Below, piece after piece: positions 58,287 to 64,000 of a stretch of DNA of 64,000 nt (position 1 is the first letter of the stretch; each line of letters opens with the position of its first letter). The notes under the pieces were generated by a model. The model had not been told where the DNA came from, did not search any database, and saw only the letters and a program-made list of their open reading frames with translations. The position numbers and the translations under genes are program-made. Source of the DNA: Saksenaea vasiformis B4078 (taxonomy: Eukaryota > Mucoromycota > Mucoromycetes > Mucorales > Saksenaeaceae); contig JNDT01001794.1 in assembly GCA_000697055.1 (NCBI GenBank), positions 1 through 64,000 of the forward strand, read 5' to 3'.

Positions 58287-60995
58287 TCAATTATCCATCC
58301 TTTTCTCTTTTAAATCATCAAGCGCCCATAGTGCCCTGTAATATCCTTGATCTGCTGCTTTTTGGTACCATTCAATTGCTTTGTCAATGTCTTTCTTTTC
58401 GTTGCTGTAAATATCTCCAAGTCTGTCTTGCGCATGTCCATGTTCTTGATCCGCCACTCTTTGGTACCATTTAATCGCCGTGTCAATGTCTTTCTTTTCG
58501 TGATAGTAAATATCTCCCAATATATACTGCGCATCTTCATTTCCTTGGTCCGCCGCTCTTTGGTACCATTCAATTGCTTTGTCAATGTCTTTCTTTTCAT
58601 CTCTGTAAATATCTCCAAGTTCGCATTGTGCGTATTCATTTCCTTGATCCGCCGCTTTCTGGTACCATTCAATTGCTGTGTGGATGTCTTGCTTCACTCC
58701 ATATCCCCAGCGGTACATATTTCCAAGTGTGTATTGCGCATCTTCATTTTCTTGATCAGCTGCATTTTTGCACCATTCGACCGCTTTGGAGTATAATTCC
58801 ATTGCCTTCCACCTGCCTCTTGTCACGCCACATCCCAACCAATACATACGTCCAAGATTGTGTTGCCCAATTGCATGTCCCTGATCTGCTGCTTTTCGGT
58901 ACCAATCAACTGCTTCCTTGTAATCTTTATCTACGCCTTGTCCATGTTTGTACATATCACCAAGTCTGGTTTGCGCATCAGCATTACCCTGGTCAGCCGC
59001 CTTTTTGTACCACTCGTATGCTTTCTTGTTGTCTCGACGTACACCTCGTCCACGTTTGTACATATTCCCAAGCTTCGTTTGTGCATCGCTATTCCCCTTA
59101 TTCGCCGCTTTTCTGTACCATTCCTTTGATTCGGTGTAATCTTTATTCTCGCCAGTATATGAATGGTAGATATCTCCAAGCGCAACTTGTGCCCATTCAT
59201 TACCGTGCTCTGCCGCTTCCTTGTACCACTTAATTGCTTTGATATAATCTTTTTCAATGTTAAGCCCGTAGAAGTGCATATTTCCAAGATGAAGTTGTAC
59301 ATCTTCATTCCCCTGATCAGCTAACTTTTCGTATAGCACCATATCGTTGGTGTAATCTGTGCCCTCATCGCTGTAAATAAGTTCAGGTCCTTCCTTAGTC
59401 TCGTTGCTCAGTTTGAAGTCTTTGTGATTTCCTCCTCCTCTATCGCCGTGACCATGTATATCTTCGTTTCTCAGATCTACAAGTGTTCCGTCTAAGTTCA
59501 CAGGGTCTTCATTTGCCGCGCTTTCGTGACTAAATACGCCCTCTTCAGGCTCGTTTTGCATATCTTCACTTTCTTGATTGACTGCTTTTGTGCTCAGGTT
59601 GACATCTTGCAGCTCTCTCTGCAAACTGTCTTCACGGCTGGCTAGGTCAATAGAGTCGCTTTGTGCCTCTTCACTTCCTCGGCCAACTACTTCCAGTTGT
59701 ACGTTGATATTGCTGTCATCATCAGAATCATCGCTGAATATATCTTTTTCAGGTTCGTTTTGCAAGTCTTCATGTCCATGGTCTATTGCTCTGTTGCTGC
59801 CTTGGTCCAGAAATTGTAACCAACTCAACTCTTCAACGTGGTCTTCCACACTTTCATTTCTTCTGGCACACTGTTTGAAAACTTCAGCGGGTTTCTCTTC
59901 CACTGTATGTCCAAGCTCATTATAAGAAAATGTTTTGTTGTAAACTTCCTCCACTTGAACTCGTTCATTTTCTTCAAGAATGCTATATATCGGCTTCATG
60001 TCTTTGAGCTGGACTATGGCTGGTTTGGATCTTGTAGTTTCTTTCCAGCTTCCTAATCCATCCGCGAAAAACAGTCCGGGATCACCGCCTACCACATGTT
60101 TCTCTAGCAAGTACCAGAGAGATATGATGAAAGTTACCTATAACTTCCCAGTATTTGTGATTTTTGATTGCATTTGTAACGTTTTCCGCTACGTGTTCGC
60201 TGGACTGTACTGTTTTATGCTCATCCTCCCATACATATCCGCTTCCATTCTGTATTTTTGGAGACTCTCCCTTACAAGCGATTAGACCACCTGAAACGTG
60301 AGACAGTTGAATAGCGTTATATATGTATTAATCGCAATACCAAGTAAGATTTTAGACGGATAGTAATACCCAAATCGTCCAAACGTATCTTGTAGGGCTT
60401 CGTACTTCTTCTTATTGGTATCTTCTTTCAGAGCGTTTCGCACAGCTTCCTTGAAATGCCCGGTTGTTTTGACATATTCCGAGGACAAATGTACCTATAG
60501 AAGTCCTATGAGCTGAACCATCTATAAGCGTCTACTTGATTTCTTACCTCTCCCCAAGAAATGTAAGAAACTGTGTACTCAACTGAGTCTTTTCCAAAAG
60601 ACAGTCTGCATCGTTTACGTGCATTGCAAATGGCTTCAGCAGCAATATCATAAGCAAATCTTTTAGATGGTAAGCGGTGGAAGCTATCATCCATCAGTAA
60701 TCTATTTATAGAAGTATCTTTCTCGATGGTTTGCATACGAGTAAATTCCACAAATGGCTTTTCGCAAGGTTGAGCATGAACGAGTCTTAGAACATTTTCC
60801 TTCCCTTCTTCAATCTCTATAGCAGAGTACTCGGCAGTGTATCCGTCAAAATGGATGCCTCGGGTGCATCGGTTGACAACATCATACGTCAAAAATTGAC
60901 TGAACTGTTGGAATTATTAGGTAACCGCACATAGAAAGAACACTTTGATTTGTTACATTAGGTAGCAATGTCTCGTTTGAACTGTACGAACTCAT
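58287..60995 (-). CDS. MACPF-like domain fused to a Sel1-repeat solenoid
   Basis: Five exons: 60995-60957, 60904-60548, 60494-60341, 60290-60138 and 60103-58287. The first four plus the start of the fifth form a MACPF-like head. Its landmarks are LQDTFGRFGYYYPSKILLGG (the conserved tyrosine/GG block before the MACPF hairpin) and YWEVI followed by VVGGDPGLF, LGSWKETT and PIYSILEE (typical end of MACPF). An acidic linker leads to about nine Sel1 repeats of 33-43 residues with A-D-Q-G-N, A-Q, L-G-D/N-x-Y and A-x-E-W-Y positions. MACPF proteins are membrane-inserting or immune/effector proteins; Sel1 repeats bind partners. Combined function unknown. No signal peptide is evident. The intron at 60104-60137 is only 34 nt, so that junction may be a small frameshift instead. 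Confidence 0.75.
58345..58690 (-). repeat. Near-tandem ~99-bp repeats encoding Sel1 units
   Basis: Three consecutive units share long nucleotide stretches (for example the segment around TTTGTCAATGTCTTTC recurs at about 58380 and 58580). The nucleotide-level similarity means recent unit duplication within the Sel1 array. Confidence 0.7.
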
Positions 60996-61773
60996 CAAAA
61001 GGGAAAAAGGAGCGTTTTAGCTTCTACGATCCTTTTTATCCACATGAGCTCTCGGGACTGCTCCGGTTAAGTTGCACAAGGTTTAGGCTAAGCAGATGCC
61101 AAATGCCAAACAAAAATCTCACCCTGTGTTGTGCATCTGACGAATGAAGAGAAAAACAGGATTTCATCAAGCTGCTGTAATAATCAAAAGAGATTGCAAG
61201 CAAAACTTCGGTGCATTTAAGAATTGTCTATAACGTCTTACATAACTGTGAAACGCGAAGTTCGGTTGAACGATCGAAAGGATCTGGAAGGCCAAAAATA
61301 CTGTGGGAGCGTAAAATTCGAGGCTTAATGAGAGAGGAAGAGAAGTCGCTGCGCAACATGAAATGAAATTGCAAATGCACTGCCAGTCGAAAGTCAACAA
61401 GTCATCTAAGCAAAGTCTTCCCTAAAAAAATTAGACCATTGACAAGTGGAAAAAGTTAGTTTGGACGGATTAAATGCCGTTTAGAAAAATGAAGAACTCT
61501 CCAAGTGCTCGTCTCCAGTATCTTGCGTATGAAGCAGACAAAGGTGCACCTATAGCTGAATATCAATCTTTGCAGAATGAAGTGATCAGCTTACCGCATT
61601 TAATCCAGTCGGATGCTAGTTTGATGTAGAAAACCGTAAAGCGTGGCGGGATTGATAAAGTACAAAATGCTGTCAGCTAAGCACCAGCTTGATTTGGAAA
61701 ATTTATCAGACAAAGAAGCGTTATGATATATAATACACCGTTACTTTGAAAACTCTATCTTCCACTTCAAAGG
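60996..61773. other. Divergent intergenic region, MACPF-Sel1 / Fanzor-like gene
   Basis: About 780 bp. A 51-codon plus-strand frame at 61474-61629 is protein-like but unrecognised. Otherwise this is the shared 5' region of two accessory genes. Confidence 0.4.
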
Positions 61774-64000
61774 ATGCCACCGAAAAAAAAAGGCAAAAAG
61801 GGTACTTTTGTAGCGATGCACTTAAGTTTGAAGATGCGTGCTCTGATAACAGGTCTTTAGGAAAGAGAAAGCGATAATAACAAAAAAGTTGCCCAGTCCG
61901 GATACATCGTAAGTTCGAATGAAAGAGCACTCAGCATTGCTTATGAATCCATCTCCAAGTGAGACAGAGGACATAGAACTTTAGGCGGCTATCACAGAGA
62001 GCCGCCACGTTCATAGTGGAACATCGGAGGCAGGTCCCTCCACCGTACCGGTACCGCCTCGCCAGCTGCTGCCAGCTAAATCTGCCCGTCGTCCCGAGCC
62101 CGTCGGACATCGCTACCCTGGTACGTCGCCTTTGGACATAATCCTACAGAAAAAGCGTGAAAAGGCGGAAAAGCTTGAACAAGAGGCAAAGGAGCAGGAA
62201 CAAGGTAGTGCCATGATACTTCCCTTACAAAGCTAGCTCACATACCCTTATTATCTGATAGTTGTATGCAAGCGATGCCACAGATTAGGCCACCGCGATG
62301 CCCGAAGCCGGCAATGTCCCTTAAACAAAAACTTTGATCCTACTGCTCAGGAAGGCAAGCACAATAGATGATATTTTATCTATTTTCTAATACATATATG
62401 TAGACAATACAGCATTCAGGAGCCATCGTAAGCGAAAGCTTTCTGAGGCTGAGAAAACAGTAGGGAAAGCTGAGAGACGTCGGGGAAAACGTCAGCGTAG
62501 AGAGGCCGTTCAAAACCTAGACGTGTCGAAACGGTGTCCTACCTGTGTTGCAAAAAGGTGCTACGATGATCAAGTCCCTCACGCCTCCCGGCGACATGGA
62601 CAGTGCCCATACCATATTGAGTCACTCGAAGAGAGGCTCAAACATACATTGGGTGACAAATACCAGAGATTTGTCCGAAAAATCGGGCTAAGCACCGTGT
62701 TACAGCTAACACCAAACCAGAGTGCTGAATTTATACGACATGTCGACGACTTGGTCGATTTTCAGCGAGAAGTTGCTGTCAAATCTCAGTGTTTTGCTTC
62801 ATATTATGTGCTGCAAGTTTTGGCTTCTAACCGCGAACCAATGCCTATTCTTTTTTCACAAACATTCTTCTATGCTTGTATCCAGCTGGTGCTTGGTACG
62901 TCGATCACAAGCAAAAACCGAAAACTTCCACGAACCGACATGAGACGGTCCTTCCAAGAATTTCATCGCCAATTTCCATCCTGTCTTGTAACAAGCCGTG
63001 ATCTACCTTATGCGCACGCAATGACATCTCTGGCCGTGCAATCGGCGACTATATTCGTCAATTCCATCACAGAACCATTTGAATCTCGCACAATCAAATA
63101 TTTCTTTTTTAAGTTACGAGACCTGGTACAGGTACATACTCACAACCACCTTCTTTACGAGAGTTATTCATCATTATCATATAGGAAATTACAAAGAACG
63201 ATGCGAATGTGATGGCTTGTTACATCTACGACCGTCTATCATTGGTGCGACCTCCAAGTTGGCCATCCACCGTTCGGCGCACCAATGCGTTGCAAACGGC
63301 CGTTCGTGATATCATTCAACGTTGCCGTCCTCGTCTTCCTCCTGGCCCAATTACTTTGGAAACTCTCTCAGCACATCCCGAGAAATATCTGCCTTTCTTG
63401 TATGATATTCTGCAAGGGTTAGAAACATATAACAGAGGAGAAGTGGCACTTGCTGAAGAAGTCCAAACCATTGCAAATCGTAGTTGGGCTTACTCTGTCA
63501 TCCGAACTCTGGATTAATTCGCCGGTCTAGGCCGCCGATATCGTTCTCGACTGGTTACAAGGATAGTTAACGCTGTCAATTCCTCGCAACCAACACCTCT
63601 TGTTGCAGAGCGCTTGTCGCAAGGAGCACTTCGGCAGCTGGAGAACACTGTTGAAACAGCAACGGCCCAAATACGAAATTCAAAGCGATACTTACAAGAA
63701 CTCCAGCAGCTGAGATTCCACAAGCATAAGGCAGGAGGAGTGCTTTTTACCTGAATCCTTCTTAACAGCGAAGCAACGTCGCGTGTTTTCCTTGATGCCA
63801 ATGTATGGTCTCAGAAGGCAGTATGTCACTATCGACATCCAAACGTTTCGACAGTTACTATGTCAGAGCAATATCCCTCTAATTGCGGAACCAGAGGGCG
63901 ATGACCGGACTACAGCACAGTATAAAATGACAACACGGCAGTTCGCATCAATCATGGACTTCAACGAGATCCGTTGCAGAAGGTGAGAAAGAGAAAAATT
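61774..64000 (+). CDS. Second Fanzor-like gene, N-terminal half with zinc knuckle; runs off the window
   Basis: Predicted exons: 61774-61801 (MPPKKKGKK), 61868-61908, 61985-62204, 62262-62356, ~62403-63131, 63185-63479, 63531-63981, then out of the window. It encodes a zinc knuckle (CKRCHRLGHRDARSRQCP), a second Cys/His cluster (KRCPTC ... PHASRRHGQCPYH), a helical region (FESRTIKYFFFKLRDLVQ) and, near the edge, FSLMPMYGLRRQYVTIDIQT. The last two blocks match corresponding blocks of the XPG-Fanzor protein, which there precede a RuvC/zinc-ribbon nuclease; no XPG domain is present here. The RuvC part should lie beyond 64000. One intron (62357-62402) uses a GC donor (GCAAGC). An apparent +1 frameshift around 63714-63750 is not explained by any GT-AG intron, so the copy may be decaying. 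Confidence 0.6.
61984..62006 (+). repeat. Perfect 7-bp GC-rich inverted repeat
   Basis: GGCGGCT (61984-61990) and AGCCGCC (62000-62006) with a 9-nt loop, in an otherwise AT-rich context. It spans the predicted acceptor of exon 3 of the second Fanzor-like gene and could fold in DNA or pre-mRNA. Confidence 0.7.

Noticed and set aside
63515..63517. In-frame TAA after RTLD in the second Fanzor-like gene taken as a nonsense mutation
   Set aside because: It falls inside a good 51-nt intron (63480-63530, GTAGTT...TCTAG) that keeps the frame and joins IAN to RRYRSRL.
1..64000. tRNA, rRNA or CRISPR array
   Set aside because: A scan by eye for tRNA B-box motifs on both strands and for regularly spaced direct repeats found nothing convincing; a covariance-model scan would be decisive.

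Overview
This is a eukaryotic, almost certainly fungal window. Genes are split by short GT-AG introns (mostly 47-75 nt, often with a CTAAT/CTAAC branch site). The gene set is fungal: RAD52, a WDR59/SEACAT subunit, a Yos1 homologue, a Cdc25-type RasGEF, a MAP kinase kinase and a Ccc2-type copper ATPase. A PlsB/GNPAT-type acyltransferase, Fanzor (eukaryotic TnpB-like) genes and Sel1-repeat proteins point to an early-diverging lineage. My best guess is Mucoromycota, probably Mucorales; this is inference.

Layout. 1.4-6.1 kb (+): an XPG/FEN1-like nuclease fused to a Fanzor RNA-guided-nuclease domain, with two apparent frameshifts. 6.5-7.7 (-): MAP kinase kinase. 9.9-10.4 (+): ribosomal protein eL37. 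11.1-14.6 (+): acyltransferase ending in a PTS1-like SRL. 15.7-17.6 (+): protein resembling the middle region of fungal Zn-cluster regulators, without the Zn cluster. 19.2-20.5 (-): PX + PB1-like protein. 23.8-25.9 (+): dynactin p62 (DCTN4). 26.1-26.4 (-): Yos1. 27.0-28.8 (+): SMYD-like SET protein. 28.8-33.9 (-): WDR59. 34.0-34.2 (+): secreted defensin-like CS-alpha-beta peptide. 36.0-37.7 (-): unknown C2H2 protein. 38.0-39.2 (+): RAD52. 39.9-43.2 (+): copper P-type ATPase. 45.2-46.5 (+): Sel1-repeat pseudogene. 46.9-48.1 (-): adenosine kinase. 50.0-51.4 (+): NUFIP1-like protein. 52.6-57.2 (+): SH3-RasGEF. 58.3-61.0 (-): MACPF-like + Sel1 protein. 61.8-64.0 (+, runs off the end): N-terminal half of a second Fanzor-like protein.

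How it fits together. The centre is ordinary housekeeping sequence with intact reading frames. The two ends hold accessory material: Fanzor-family genes at both extremes and Sel1-repeat genes (one intact with a MACPF-like head, one dead) at 45 and 58-61 kb. Because the housekeeping genes show no frameshifts, the breaks in the accessory genes look like real decay rather than poor sequence. The strongest candidate for an undescribed system is the 1.4-6.1 kb gene, which joins a flap-endonuclease-like active site to a Fanzor RuvC/zinc-ribbon nuclease in one predicted polypeptide. The defensin-like peptide and the MACPF-Sel1 protein are secondary candidates.
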